From NCBI RefSeq assembly GCF_963583255.1, contig NC_084819.1, forward strand, positions 1,433,501 through 1,497,500: a stretch of DNA of 64,000 nt, given 5' to 3'. Source of the DNA: Pyrus communis (Eukaryota > Streptophyta > Magnoliopsida > Rosales > Rosaceae). A program made the translations under genes and the position numbers. This document shows, in pieces, positions 1 through 10,980 of the stretch (its first letter is position 1; each line of letters begins with the position of its first letter). Below the pieces are notes generated by a model. That model searched no databases. It saw only the letters and a list, made by a program, of their open reading frames with translations, and was not told where the DNA came from.

Positions 1-982
1 ATCAAATTTTAGAATAACCTAGTTTAACAATAAATTATTGAAAAAGAAAATTTAAATTCAAAGTTTTGGTTACCTCGAATTACAATCTTTAGGACCAAGT
101 GATAGTTGCTTAAACATTCAATAGAAATGGAAAGATTGGGAAGTTGAAAGAAAAAGGATTACAAAGTTATGATTATTTTGGTTTTTGTTATTTTCAAAAG
201 CAAAAGAAAAGAAAAAATGCATTTGCACATGGGGCCATTAATTTCACTAGCCTCTTGTCACACATGTAGATGTGCGACAATTGGCCTTTGTATGTTTTTT
301 ATTTAAGAAACTCAAGTTTTTTCTATTTATACAATTTTTATTTAAAATATTTTTGAACATAAATAAGAAGTTAAACATAAACCACCCACTAATGTGAAGT
401 TTTTTTTTTTTTTTTTTTTTTCTTTTCTAAAGTTGAAAATCTTAAATTCATTCTAAATTAATATTTGTTGAATTATTTTAACTCCTTTTAATTCTTGTAA
501 TTTTAAAATTTTTAAGGGGCAATTTATGATATTTTAAATGTTTCACTATTTTGGGGTGCTCCCTTTATATATATAGATAGGGAGTAAATCTCACCCTTTC
601 TATGATTTTTGTTTGTTTGTTTTTGGAGGTTACTTTCAAAAGCAAAAGGAAAAAAAAAATAACTTTGGCCCATTGGGACCATTAATTTCATAGATTTGAA
701 AAAAAAAAAGCAAAACCTAATGCCTAGAAGGTGTTTCGAAATGCCCACCCCAAAGAAAACGGAGTGGAATCGTTTCCACTGCACCAACAAAGTAATTGTG
801 ATTTTTTTTATGTTTTCTATATTTATATCTTATATACAGGATGTATAAAAAAAATTGGGACCTCCCGACCTTGGGGGCCCTAGGCAACTGCCTACCCCGG
901 CTACCCTTAGGGCCGGCCCTGCTTATTATGCTAAAAGCAAACAAGAATAAAACAAAAAAACCCCGAAATTTTCAATAAGATA
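1..982. other. AT-rich intergenic DNA with a probable transposon end
   Basis: No convincing gene is visible. There is a poly-T run near 401-422. On the minus strand the segment ending at about 921 begins CAGGGCCGGCC and continues into GC-rich text unlike its surroundings. The terminal CAGGG resembles a hAT-type terminus, but I could not find a matching opposite end or a target-site duplication. Confidence 0.35.
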
Positions 983-1020
983 GCCACGTGGCACTGCATG
1001 GTTGCCTCTTGGTATATAAG
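983..1020 (+). promoter_or_regulatory. Promoter-like block: G-box plus TATA box
   Basis: A palindromic G-box core (GCCACGTGGC, 983-992) lies 21 bases before a good TATA box (TATATAAG, 1013-1020). Both precede a very short reading frame starting at 1051. The spacing is right for a plant core promoter, but no recognised gene follows, so it may be a relic or chance. Confidence 0.3.
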
Positions 1021-1050
1021 CCAAACTACAGGAAAAAATAAACGTCATCC

Positions 1051-1140
1051 ATGATGATATTTGAAAAATCAATGATATCTAAAAAATCAGTGATATCTGA
1101 AAAATCAGACTGCAACCAAAATTTACAATACATGTTTTAG
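1051..1140 (+). CDS. Short ORF (29 aa) built from three 6-residue repeats; doubtful
   Basis: This 29-codon frame starts with ATG 31 bases after the TATA-like box at 1013-1020. After the initial Met it reads three near-identical hexapeptides (MIFEKS, MISKKS, VISEKS), then a short tail ending in TAG. The repeats come from three exact-length 18-bp tandem units (1055-1108). I recognise no family. The frame could be a real small peptide gene, a 5' leader ORF or a chance product of the minisatellite. Only its position behind a promoter-like block supports it. Confidence 0.15.
   Translation: MMIFEKSMISKKSVISEKSDCNQNLQYMF
1055..1108 (+). repeat. 18-bp tandem repeat, three units
   Basis: Three adjacent 18-bp units (1055-1072, 1073-1090, 1091-1108) have the form TGATAT(T/C)T(G/A)AAAAATCA(A/G). 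They differ at only a few positions, which shows a recent local expansion. Confidence 0.75.
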
Positions 1141-4100
1141 CTTGTCGTTTGCTTTGCATATCACGAAAAACATATATACACCTCACAGCAAATGAAATTC
1201 TAGCCCGTGTATATTCATTCTGAATAATACCAAAGAGTTCAAGAGGCTACATGAGGGATTTAACTAAGCTGAGCAGCTAAGCACTCAAAATTAGCTAAGG
1301 GGATGAAAGAAGGGGAAAATGGTTAGGATTATGACAAGTAAATAGTGCAGTTATTTTCTAATGTAAAAAATAAATACAAAAATAGTTATGACCATAATAA
1401 ATAAATAGTTCGTTGATCATTTTCTCGCATAAACGATTGATCCTGGAACATCTCAATAATCAAATCTAAAGCTGAAGAGGTAGATGTTGTGATTCTTCAT
1501 CAGTCCTAGCAAGGTTAATGCGCCTAGAGGAAAATAATTTTTTATTCTCGAGCAATCTATCGCTTACCTCCAAATTAGTCATATTTTTCATTTATTCTTT
1601 CTAACTTACCTTAAAAATAATAACTCATGTATTTCAATTCATTTCTCTCTACCAAATGAGCCTGTAGTTACTTGAGAAATGTTAAGAAAACTCTTTCAAA
1701 TTGGGACTCTTTATGCACTATCTGTCACTTCACTGTTTAATATCAATTCTCATGTCAACATTATAAAATATTATCTTAAAATATGAGGTAACAAAGAACT
1801 TAAAAAAATTACTTTTGAGAGAATCTGTTTTAGCATTTCTTATGGTAACTTATTAAACCATTAAGTATCTTTGAGCTAATTTCGGAACAAATGTGAACCT
1901 TAATTGTGAGGTCGACTACTGTCAGTTCATTCCTATACCTTTGTCCTTGGTCGACGCTCAAATTATTTTTTCCAATTAAATCCAAGTATAAGTGACTCGA
2001 GCAGAGTTCCTGTGGTATTTTCTCTCTTAATTTTCCTCTTTCCTTTCTTTTTTCAACGAGGGCTTTGGTTTCTTCTGTGAGATAGAGGTTGTTGATAGAT
2101 AGATGTCTCTTCCATTTCTTTTGAGAGTATTTGATGCCAATAATTATCCACTGAGGTTCTTTTCTGGATAAATGGGGCCCCAATTTATCCAATTTGATAA
2201 TAGATTGACAGAAACTAACATTTGGGATCTGTTGAAGGATAAATATTTCAATGTGCCGTGAACACAATTTTGTATATTTATTGTTAAAAGTGGTTGGAGT
2301 TTTTTTTCGAAGATCTAACTACTTGTCTTATGACATTTTGTGTATATAACTGTATTTCTGTCACATTGAAAAGTCTATCATATTAGTCTAGAGCCCAGAG
2401 CATTGTCGGTATGAAAAAATGGACGAAGTACCACAATAATCTAGAGAATTAGAACCAGATCTTATGGGTTTAAATTTACAAGCGTGTTTAAATTTTAATT
2501 TTCTGTCATTCAATGGAGTAGTGGGCCTTCAAATAATAATAGAGTTCATGGTCAAAAATGCAGATTCATTTATTTTAGGGAGGCTTTAAATTCTAGACTG
2601 AAAATTAATACTTTAAGTTCATGGTCAATAATAATAGACACTTAATTAATAATTTAATCATCTACAACCACATCATTTAGTTTGCAAATTTGATGTAAAA
2701 AATTTAGTTTCTCTATATTACCCTTCTATATGTTTGACATTTTATGAGATTTATGATCCCATATTGTGTGTATAATATATGACATACAAATGTCAAATTT
2801 AAAATCCCTCTTTACATTACTATTAGAAATGGCTACAATAAAAAAATTTCAAAAAATTTGATTGAATAAATGAATAAAAAGTAACAACGTAATAATACAA
2901 AATAATAAATTGGTACATTTTAAATATAAAGTTTTACAAAAAAAAAAAAAAAAGGGTATCTTTTGCATATAACAAAGTGGTACATTTATAAAGAAGAATG
3001 GTACATTATAAATAACTTATCGGTGCAAATAAAAGATTAAAAAGTTATGAGAACAAATGAAGTTTTAAAAAATATGGGCTCAAAAAGAAATTAATATATG
3101 GGTACAAATTAAAATTAAAAAGAAAACTAGTACAAATTAAAAAAAAAAGGGTTGCAAAATAAAATAAAGTACAAATTAAAAACAGAAATGTATGATTTAA
3201 ATTTTAGTCATAAATTAATATAATATATCAAATGCAAACACCAAATGAATATATTTTAGAAATAAAATTTAATTATGCTGCCATGTATATTTTATTGTTG
3301 AAATAATGATGTTCACTAAAACCTAAGAATCTTGATAAAAATTAAATTGCAAAAAGAAAAAAAAGGTTTTATTCTAAAAAAATCAATGAAATAGAAGAAA
3401 GATGGATGAAAACCTAATTTCTCCATCAACTTACTTCAAGATAATAAAATTGAAAACTATGTTAACTATGTTGGCATGTGATTTAGACAGACTACTAAGA
3501 ATCAAAATCAAGTGTTTTAAAAGGGAACTATTTTTGCACTCTAGAAATCTCATTCTAGAGTGCATTTTTCTTTCTAATTATAGAAGGTTTGAAGTGTAAT
3601 ATAAGATTTTTGAAGTGCTAATAACAATTCCCTTTTAAAATTCTTTAAATAGAAATCGCAAACTTGGTGTCAAATTCATCAATGGACATCAATGGTAGAA
3701 TACTTCATTAAACAAATCCAAATAGACACAGTACAACTTGCAACTAGCTAGCCTATGGAAAGGATTATCATACATAAAGGATGCCACTTCTGTAAACAAA
3801 GCATGAGTAATAGTTCATCTCTGCAACATTTACAAAACAGTAAATAAAGGAAATACATAAAAAGGTTTCAACTCAAAAAGAAAAATCCTCCTTATAGGCC
3901 CAAGAGTGGCTAGTACAGAAAACCTAGAGACTTAGTTGAGGGATGACATGTTGCTAATGCCTAGAGATGACCAACCACCCATACAGCCAATTTCGTACCA
4001 TAAAATAGACCTCTAGATAGTATCATATATAGACTTTCAAAAGCCCCAAATAATAAACAAAGCTAAACCACAAACATACAACATTATAACACCTATCACA

Positions 4101-4159
4101 AAACTCAGATTTATCACCAATTAACCTACTGTTCGATTGGAGCAAATTTATGGCTTGAA
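1141..4159. other. AT-rich intergenic DNA, no gene seen
   Basis: I see no supported gene. A 145-codon open frame on the minus strand (1830-2267) has no ATG start at its end and no recognisable motif, so I do not call it. 2912-3180 is rich in GGTACA/GTACAAAT words between A-rich tracts, resembling the block at 20690-20870. 2600-2750 resembles MITE-like text found near 28600 and 36380. Confidence 0.5.
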
Positions 4160-4466
4160 AGTGACTCTTCTAATGTGATATCTTGCTTTGCTTCTGGTTC
4201 TCTCGTTTTCACTTCTTTGGCATGCCACTTCTCCTATAGATATTCTTCCCTTTTCTGCATTCAGATTTATTGAGTATGTCGGCCTACAAATTTGTCTTCC
4301 CTTCTTGATATGTTTTTACCTAATATTGTTGGATTTTCCTTTGTTGTTTTGTAGCTTGTCTTGTAGGTTCGTACATGTTAGGTTTTATTTTAGAGAGGGT
4401 TGGTCCTATGTCATCCCTCTTTTTCTTTGTATTTTCTTCTTCAAGAGGGGTAAGGGTATATGTTCC

Positions 4467-4535
<69 letters not shown>

Positions 4536-4700
4536 CTTTCTCTTTTCAAGAGGGATAAGGTGCATGCCCTCCATTTTTCTTGTATTTTGTTTTTTTTTTG
4601 TTTTTTTTGTTTTTTTGCTTTATGAGGGGTGTGCAACTTCTTTTTTGTCATGATAATAAATTTTCCTCATACTACCAAGGTTTTCCAAAAAAATAAAATA
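4160..4700 (+). mobile_element. LINE-type 3' end fragment
   Basis: This block is closely similar to 22225-22830, which carries an RNase H-like tail of a non-LTR retrotransposon. Both end with the same 3' text (ATAAA-TTTCCTC-TACTACC-AGG-TTTTCC). Here the RNase H part is almost entirely missing. About 145 bases present in the other copy are deleted between short TCTC repeats. The fragment contains the large CT microsatellite. It is non-functional. Confidence 0.6.
4471..4530. repeat. (CT)30 microsatellite
   Basis: Sixty bases of uninterrupted CT dinucleotide lie inside the LINE-like 3' fragment, followed by imperfect CTCTCTTTCTC. The length predicts high allele variability. Confidence 0.95.
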
Positions 4701-4734
4701 CAACATAATATTTTTTTTTATAAGAATTAGAACT

Positions 4735-5234
4735 TAAGTGCAGGTGGGATAGCACATTACGAGTGTTTGTCCCTTGACGGCTTTAGCTGGGACTTAGATG
4801 ATCTCATATTAAATAAAAAACAAAGCCCATTTAGCGAGTCGCCTTGTCAAGACTGGCTTAAACATGACGTATTTGACGGGGTCAGCTTTAGCAAACAGAT
4901 GGGTGGTGTAAGCATACATGTAATGTCTGAGCTTCTGAATGGCGAACACCAAAGTGAGGCACATCTTTTCTATTGGGGAATAGTTCAACTCAACATCCGT
5001 GAGAGTTCGACTGAGGTAGTAAAGCGCTCATTCTTTATAGGATTCATTCTATTGTGCCAAGAGTGCTCCAACTTAGCTTTCCTAAGCGGCAATGTACAAT
5101 ATGAGGGGTTTCCCGGGCACAGGCGCCCCCAGGACAAGCAGACTTGATAAATATTTTTTTATGCTTTCAAAAGCATTGTGGCATGCTTCGTCCCATACGA
5201 ACGGAACATCTTTCTTTATGAGTTGACTAACCGG
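4735..5234 (-). pseudogene. gypsy RNase H segment, truncated
   Basis: On the minus strand, translated pieces follow the RT in the usual order: a NYSPIEKMCLTLVFAIQKLRHY-like core near 5040-4950, then RRLAKWAL and PAKAVKGQ near 4860-4780. Several stops are present and similarity ends near 4735. This is the RT-associated RNase H of the same element. Confidence 0.65.
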
Positions 5235-7170
5235 TTAACAATGCCCTGCGAGGTTAGAGATGAAGCGTCTGATGAAGGCTAGCCGTCTTTGCAGGCTTTT
5301 CAACTTGTGCAGGTTTCTTGGCTCAGGCATGCTTTGAATGGCCTTGATATTTGATTGGTCCATTTCAATACCACGGTGCTTGACAATGAAGTTGAGGAAC
5401 TTTCCAGAGGTGACGCCAAATACACACTTTAACGGGTTTATCTTGAGGTTGTATTTTCGCAGCCTTTCGAACACTATTTTGCAAATCCTTCAAATGATCT
5501 GATATTTTCTTTGTCTTGACCACCACATCATCTATGTAACATTCTACATTTTTGTGTAGCATGTCATTGAAGATTTCTACATTGCGCGTTGATATGTAGC
5601 TCCAGCGTTCTTCAGACCAAAGGGCATCACCTTGTAGCAGTAGATACCTTTTAGAGTGCGAAAGGCTGTTAGTTCTTCGTCTTCGAGGGCCATGCGAATT
5701 TGATTGTATTCAGAAGAGTTGTCCATGAATGACAATGCCTTATGGCCAGTGGTTGCGTCTACCATGATTTCAATGATTGGCAAGGGGAAGTCGTCCTTCG
5801 GGTAAGCGTCGTTGAGGTCCCAAAAGTCTAGGCAAACACGGATTTGTCCAGATTTCTTAAGGACAATGACGATGTTGGAGATCCACTTGGGGTATTGCAC
5901 ATCTCGAATAAAGCCTGCATCGATTAGCTTGTCAATCGACCTCGATTTGTGGGATGAGCTGGGATTGATAGCGTTTTTAAGTTTGCTTTATCAGTCGCGA
6001 TCCAGGCTTGACTGTAAGATGATGCACAACGATGATAAGGTCAAGGCCGAACATTTCTTTGTAGGTCCAAGCAAAGATGTCTTTGTACTCTAATAGCAGC
6101 TGGTAATACTCCTCTATCTCGTCCACACTTAATAATGTACTTACGAAGATAAGCTTTGGTTCCTCGCTTGTGCCTAAGTTGAGTTCCTTGAGATCATCAA
6201 CCATGGTTTGCCCCTCATCTTTGAGCTGTGGTGATGCAGCAGTGACATCTTCCTCGAGGATTTCGTCTTTTTTGCCTTCTTGGATCGTGATGTAGAAGAC
6301 ATCTTGGATCTCCTTTTCAGTACTGTCATTTCGAGCTTGTTGGCATGAAGATTGTTCGGTGTAGATGACAGTACGCCTTCTTACTTTCAGTGGTCTATTT
6401 GTGTCAACCTCTAAGATTGCTTGGTGTTTCATCCTTGAAGGAATTAAGCTTTGAACGTTGCCTTTTTCTGCTAGCCCGTCGAGCTTTTCTTCCTTTGGCG
6501 TTGTCTCACTTTTTCTAGAAGGTTTCTTATTATCTTCAAGTCTTTCCGAAGCTAACCGTCGTGGAGGAGAGCTAGCCGTGTTGCTTTGTTTCTTAGGTTT
6601 TGACAACCTTTCGAAAATAGAGCTTTGGGATGTTGGCGCGTTAAGCCTCTTAAAGACGGAGGTTCGGTCTTGACCATCAATGCGATTAAGCATTGAAATT
6701 CTGGGTCTTGAACGATTCATCCTATTGAAGACTGACGTTCGAGGGGCGGGTTTGGGCTCTTCTTGATCTTGTTCAATGCTCACGCTGACGTATTGAGCGC
6801 TAGCGTTTTTCGCTTTGTTTGAAATCATCATGGGTGCATTTGGTGTGAAGCCAAGTCCAGCTTTATTGTTGTCAACTCCGTAACCATGCTCATTCAACTT
6901 CTTTTGAGTCTTGGTGAGGTTACATTCTTTGTCATTGACAGTGTTTGAAACCTTCTTTCCAGGATTCGAAGAGGAAGTGAAGTCATACCCAGCCTTCGAC
7001 GTGAGTTTGTAGGTGTTTGGATCAAAACCTTCCTCAGTCCTCTTGGTTGGAAGAAAGCTTGATTCCACCCCCTTTGGCAGAGCTTTTATCAAGCCTTGTG
7101 GTAGTCTTGCAACCTTAGCGTCGCTTAGCTGTGTCAGAGGCAAAATTGTATTCGTATTGAGCAACTTCAC
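5235..7170 (-). pseudogene. gypsy linker and reverse transcriptase, frameshifted
   Basis: The linker (7170-5977) ends in AWTYKEMFGLD, the usual entry to the RT domain of this group. RT follows in three overlapping frames (5900-5577, 5562-5365, 5474-5235), with IRVCLDFWDLNDAYPK, VMPFGLKNAGATYQRAM and the catalytic YIDD box near 5540. At least two frameshifts break it. The ORF breaks together with the truncated downstream end make the copy immobile on its own. Confidence 0.8.
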
Positions 7171-7344
7171 ATTATCTTTGTGCCACTATGTATCGGCTTT
7201 TCTTCCTCCAGTTTAGAATGGGGATTGACCATTCTTTCTTCTTAACATCGGGATGTATCAGAATATGGGTGTGTTCGGTCCTTTTGAAGGCGTCCTACTC
7301 CTTTTGGTTGTTGCAGGTTTAGCAGGCTCGTCATCATTTTTGCT

Positions 7345-9162
7345 TTAAGATGGCACAGCTTGCCCTTCTTGCTTCTTGGATATCGCTTGCCTCACCTGCT
7401 TTTTAGGTGCTGCTTTGCCCGTGGATTTGATCTCTTCTGGAAGAGCTTCAGGCACCATGTCTTCATCCATGTAGAACTTCGCATCTGCAAAGTGTGATTC
7501 AACTTCGGTGAATGGTTTGGTATCACTTTGGATCACATTTACTCCGTCCTTGTAGAATTTTAAGCATTGGTGGAGGCTGGATGACACTACTCCATTCTCA
7601 TGGATCCAAGGCCTTCCTAAGAGCAAGTTGTAGGAAGTTCTTGCATCAATCACGTGGAATATCGTGCTTGATTTGAGTTTACCAATGGTCATCTCTACTC
7701 GGATCATGCCTATCACCATTTGTCCTCCTTGGTTAAAACCCTGGATCAACAGACGACTTAGGGACAGTTCATCCACCTTGATGCCGATTATGGTCATTGT
7801 TGACTTTGGCATAATGTTTGTGGCCGACCTATTATCTATAAGCATGCAGTTAACTTTATGCTCCCTTACGTACCCCAAGATGAAGAGGACGGTTGTGAGG
7901 CTTTGATCCCAGTAGTAAGTCTTCGTCAGTGAAGTTGATTGCGTGGCACATTCATGTGGCTGAAGCTTTAAGCCTTCGTCGTTGCTTTCTTGCACTTCGT
8001 GGTCGTCGGGACTTGCCAAGACCGCTGCTAGTGCTATTCGCATTTTTTTTGGCAATCGTAGGGCTTCCTCGATGCTCAAGTGTGTTAGCAGACCTTTTTC
8101 GGGCATGAGGGTATTTTCTCTTTCAATGGTGATAACTTTGCCTTTTGAGGGCTTTTTCATCTCTACTTCAACCATATGACAGGCGACGGTAGTGCACTGT
8201 TGGAAAAAGTCCTTCGGGAAATACTCGTGCAAGGAGACGAGAATGGGTGACTCTTGGTTCATAGGTTTCCCAGCAAATGTTGGCTTATCAGTCTTTATGT
8301 TTCTTTTAGGCTTCCTATTGTTATGGCGGTGGTGATTTCCTCTTTGTTCCACCTTTGGCTGTATGGCTTGTGGTTTTGGCTTCCTTGTCTTTTTGTAGGT
8401 TACCAATGTCCATCCTTCTTCATCATCGGTATGTGCATCTTGGTCACTTGCCTCCAACGATGGTTGTGCAGAAGATGCTGTGCAGCTTAAGCATTAACAG
8501 GAATGGTCAGGTGTCACTTGGAGAGGCACATGATCGAATGATCCAAACACAATTGTAGTAGTATGCGTTACAGCCGTGTCTTCAAGGTCGAGCTCGATTT
8601 GCCCTTGTTGTGCTAGTTTCATAATGAGTTCTTTGAGGACGAAGCACTTGCCAACATGATAGCTCATAATATGATGGTACTTGCAGTACCTAGGATTGTT
8701 TACGCAATTCATCTCTTCAGGACGCTTGCATTCGGGTAGCTCGATCACTTTCTTTTCCAACAAGTCGTCTAACATTGTAGCCATGTCAGAGTTAGAAAAA
8801 GGGTTCGTCTTCTGCTCCAGTTCCCTCAAGGTGTTTCTGTACCTGTCTTGGGTGCGAGAAAGCTCACCTTTCCTTATCTCCTTTGCTTTGTTTTTAGAGG
8901 AGATCTTGATGGGCATGGAGGAGGTCTTGATGGGGGTAGTGTTGACAGTAAAAGCTTCTTTGGCGGGCTTCTTCCCAGTTTTGTCTATATTTGGGGCGAA
9001 CACCTTATCCTTCTTGAACTCGGTGATCAGCTTCTTCTTCCCGTGATTGGCGATACTCAGCTCCATGTCATGGGAACGAGTTGCCAGCTCTTCAAATGTT
9101 TTTGGTTTTATGCCTTGGAGGATGTAATGTAACCCCCAACATACCTTGAACGCACATCTCAA
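7345..9162 (-). pseudogene. gypsy zinc-knuckle and aspartic protease region, degenerate
   Basis: Two consecutive open segments (9162-8494 and 8457-7345) lie between gag and the RT linker. The first has a Cys/His-containing [14 protein letters not shown] stretch in the position of a gag zinc finger. The second has a retropepsin-like fold signature (MLIDNRSATNIMP, then NLLLGRPWIHENGVV). The catalytic Asp-Ser/Thr-Gly triad reads DNR here, so the protease is probably inactive. A frame break separates the two segments. Confidence 0.65.
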
Positions 9163-9214
9163 TGGCGGAGGTTTCAGAAAGCTGATCTTTGTAATCCAGA
9201 CTTAATGAATGGCA

Positions 9215-10184
9215 TCAATTGATGTAGTCGACGACAGGTTCATCCTTCCACTGTTTCGTACTGGTCAACTCCAGTATGCTTATAGTGCGGCCCGTGCTGT
9301 AGAAGTGGTTGAGGAATTCCCTTTCTAGCTGATCCCAACTGTTAATAGACTCGGGCTCGAGGTCAGTGTACCAGTCATAGGCGTTACCTTTCAGTGAGAA
9401 CACGAACTGCTTGACGAGGTAGTCTCCTTCTGTCCCAGCATTGTTGCAAATGGGCGACATGTTGCTTTGGGTTTCCTTTTCCATTGAAATGTATGAATTT
9501 TGGTGGCTGATAACCCCTCGACATCTTCAAAAAGTCAATCTTCTTGGAGTAGGGCTTTGGGTACAGCACGGAGTCATGTGAGCTTCCTTCGTACTGTGTC
9601 TTGATTGTGCTTGCGATTATCTCCTGTAACTGCTGGATAGAGAAAGATCCCATGAACGCCGTTGCTTGGTCTGGCTTTAGCTTCTCTTTGACTTTCTCCG
9701 CTAGATGCTCTTCTTCTTCGTCGACTTCTTTCTTTAGTGCACCAACCTTTGGGTCGACTTTCACGTCGGGATGTGCATCTAGTTGGTTGACGAGTGTGGC
9801 AATTTGCAAGTCTTTCTCCTTCATATTCAGTGTGAGCTTTGTGATTGCTTCATTCATTTGAGCTAGCTGCTCCTCGATTGAAGTTGCTCCGGTGGTCATG
9901 ACTTGCATGGCTATGCTGCCGCTCGAGTAGGCATTGGAGAGTAGGGACTCTGAGTACTTCCTCGGGCTTTCCTCTCTTAGCACCCTTAGCAAGGCCAGGG
10001 TGATCATAGGCTCGTGCCTCAGTGATTTTGTTCCTTCAACAAAGTTAATGCAGGGGCAGAAGCCGTGGCAGAAAGAGCTCTTGCCTTGCTTCGGGTTGTG
10101 ATGCCCGAAATATCACCACTTACGGCGAGGATGTTCTTGTTCTTCGTTTTGGTTGCGGGAACAACTTGATCCTTTCTTGATGCC
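9215..10184 (-). pseudogene. gypsy gag remnant
   Basis: The reading frame starts at ATG 10184 (MASRKDQVVPATK...), meets a stop, and resumes in a frame covering 10007-9384 and then 9484-9215. The later part has a coiled-coil-like charged stretch (EEQLAQMNEAITKL) and a retrotransposon gag core (WDQLEREFLNHFYST). The stop and the frame change make it a pseudogene. In a live element gag would form the cytoplasmic virus-like particle. Confidence 0.7.
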
Positions 10185-10253
10185 ATTTGTGCTTTTTGCG
10201 GATTTGAAGATAAAGATGAGAGGTAGAGATAGTCCCACCGGGCGTGCCAAATT

Positions 10254-10818
10254 TGTAAACACGAATTTTCCTAAAACAAGAACACGTGTACAAAATAATA
10301 TTTTGTATTAATTTTGGGGTTACAATCTTTTTTACAATTTGATCCTCTGATTCTATTTTCGTAAGTGTAGATCTGTGGATGGACTGTTGATCCAAAGGGC
10401 CGTTGGGGCTTGATCTTAAGATGAACGGATGATGAACGATGAACACTTTCTTCAAGGGCCGTCGGGGCTTGATCTTGAAGGTTGAGGGAACGAAGAGGGC
10501 TTTCTTGATCCTTCGGGAGTGCTTGAGAGCGTTAGAGTTTCAAAGCTTCAAGGTTTTAGTGTGATGTGAATTGATGAAGTGAAATGAATGAAATTGGCTT
10601 CTATTTATAGACTTTTTCAAGGCCTAATTTTGAATATGATATTAAGATGAAATAAATCATTTTTGCCAAGTGTTGACACATGTCATATTTGATGACTTTT
10701 CTGATTTCTTTCGATTTTTTATTGAGTCACACGTTATGTGTAAAATTTATGTGACACATAAGTGTTGAAATTTTAATTATTGGTCAACATTTATTTCACC
10801 GAAATTTTGATGTCCACA
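10254..10818 (-). repeat. 5' LTR of the truncated gypsy element
   Basis: On the minus strand this 565-bp block begins TGTGGACATC and ends TTTACA, giving the expected TG...CA ends. It contains a TATA box (CTATAAATAG, near 10600-10612) and is followed at once by the element's leader. No second copy is present in the window, so the boundaries rest on the TG/CA ends and on the leader. Confidence 0.6.
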
Positions 10819-10980
10819 ATCATATATATATATATTTAAGCATAAACATACATTTATTTACATGAAGTATAATAGATTTAATTAAATCCACCTAGGCGTC
10901 TGCCTAGACCCTGCCTAGCAGCATAGGCGCTAGGCCCCAGCCCACCGTCCAACTAGTGCCTAACATCTTTTAGAACCTTG
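10819..10980 (-). mobile_element. hAT-type terminus fused to the UGT 3' end
   Basis: Starting at 10980 on the minus strand the text is CAAGGTTCTAAAAGATGTTAGGC, followed by repeated GCCTAGGC-type words. This matches the terminus of the 1-kb hAT element at 35319-36327 (CAAGGTTCTAAAAAACGCTAG). About 160 bases survive before the gypsy LTR cuts it at 10818. The opposite end is not found. The terminus overlaps the last eight codons of the UGT gene. Confidence 0.7.

Larger units (their letters stand above)
4735..10818 (-). mobile_element. Truncated Ty3/gypsy retrotransposon (Tat-like)
   Basis: Read on the minus strand, the order is LTR (10818-10254), a leader beginning TTTGGCACGCCCGGTGGGAC, gag (about 10184-9215), zinc-finger/protease region (9162-7345), a long linker (7170-5980), reverse transcriptase (5900-5235) and an RNase H segment that breaks off near 4735. 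Integrase and the 3' LTR are absent. Several stops and frameshifts interrupt the coding part, so the copy is dead. The leader sequence and the repeated 'TSVFxRL' motifs in the linker are typical, as I know them, of plant Tat-lineage gypsy elements. The 5' LTR directly abuts a hAT remnant attached to the neighbouring UGT gene. Confidence 0.85.

Noticed and set aside
1830..2267. 145-codon open frame on the minus strand
   Set aside because: It begins with TTG, has no recognisable motif and lies in AT-rich intergenic DNA.
4188..4653. Overlapping open frames rich in Ser-Leu or Arg-Glu dipeptides
   Set aside because: They are translations of the (CT)30 microsatellite and LINE 3' region, on both strands.
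7664..9132. Plus-strand open frames opposite the gypsy protease and gag regions
   Set aside because: They are shadows of the minus-strand retroelement coding sequence.
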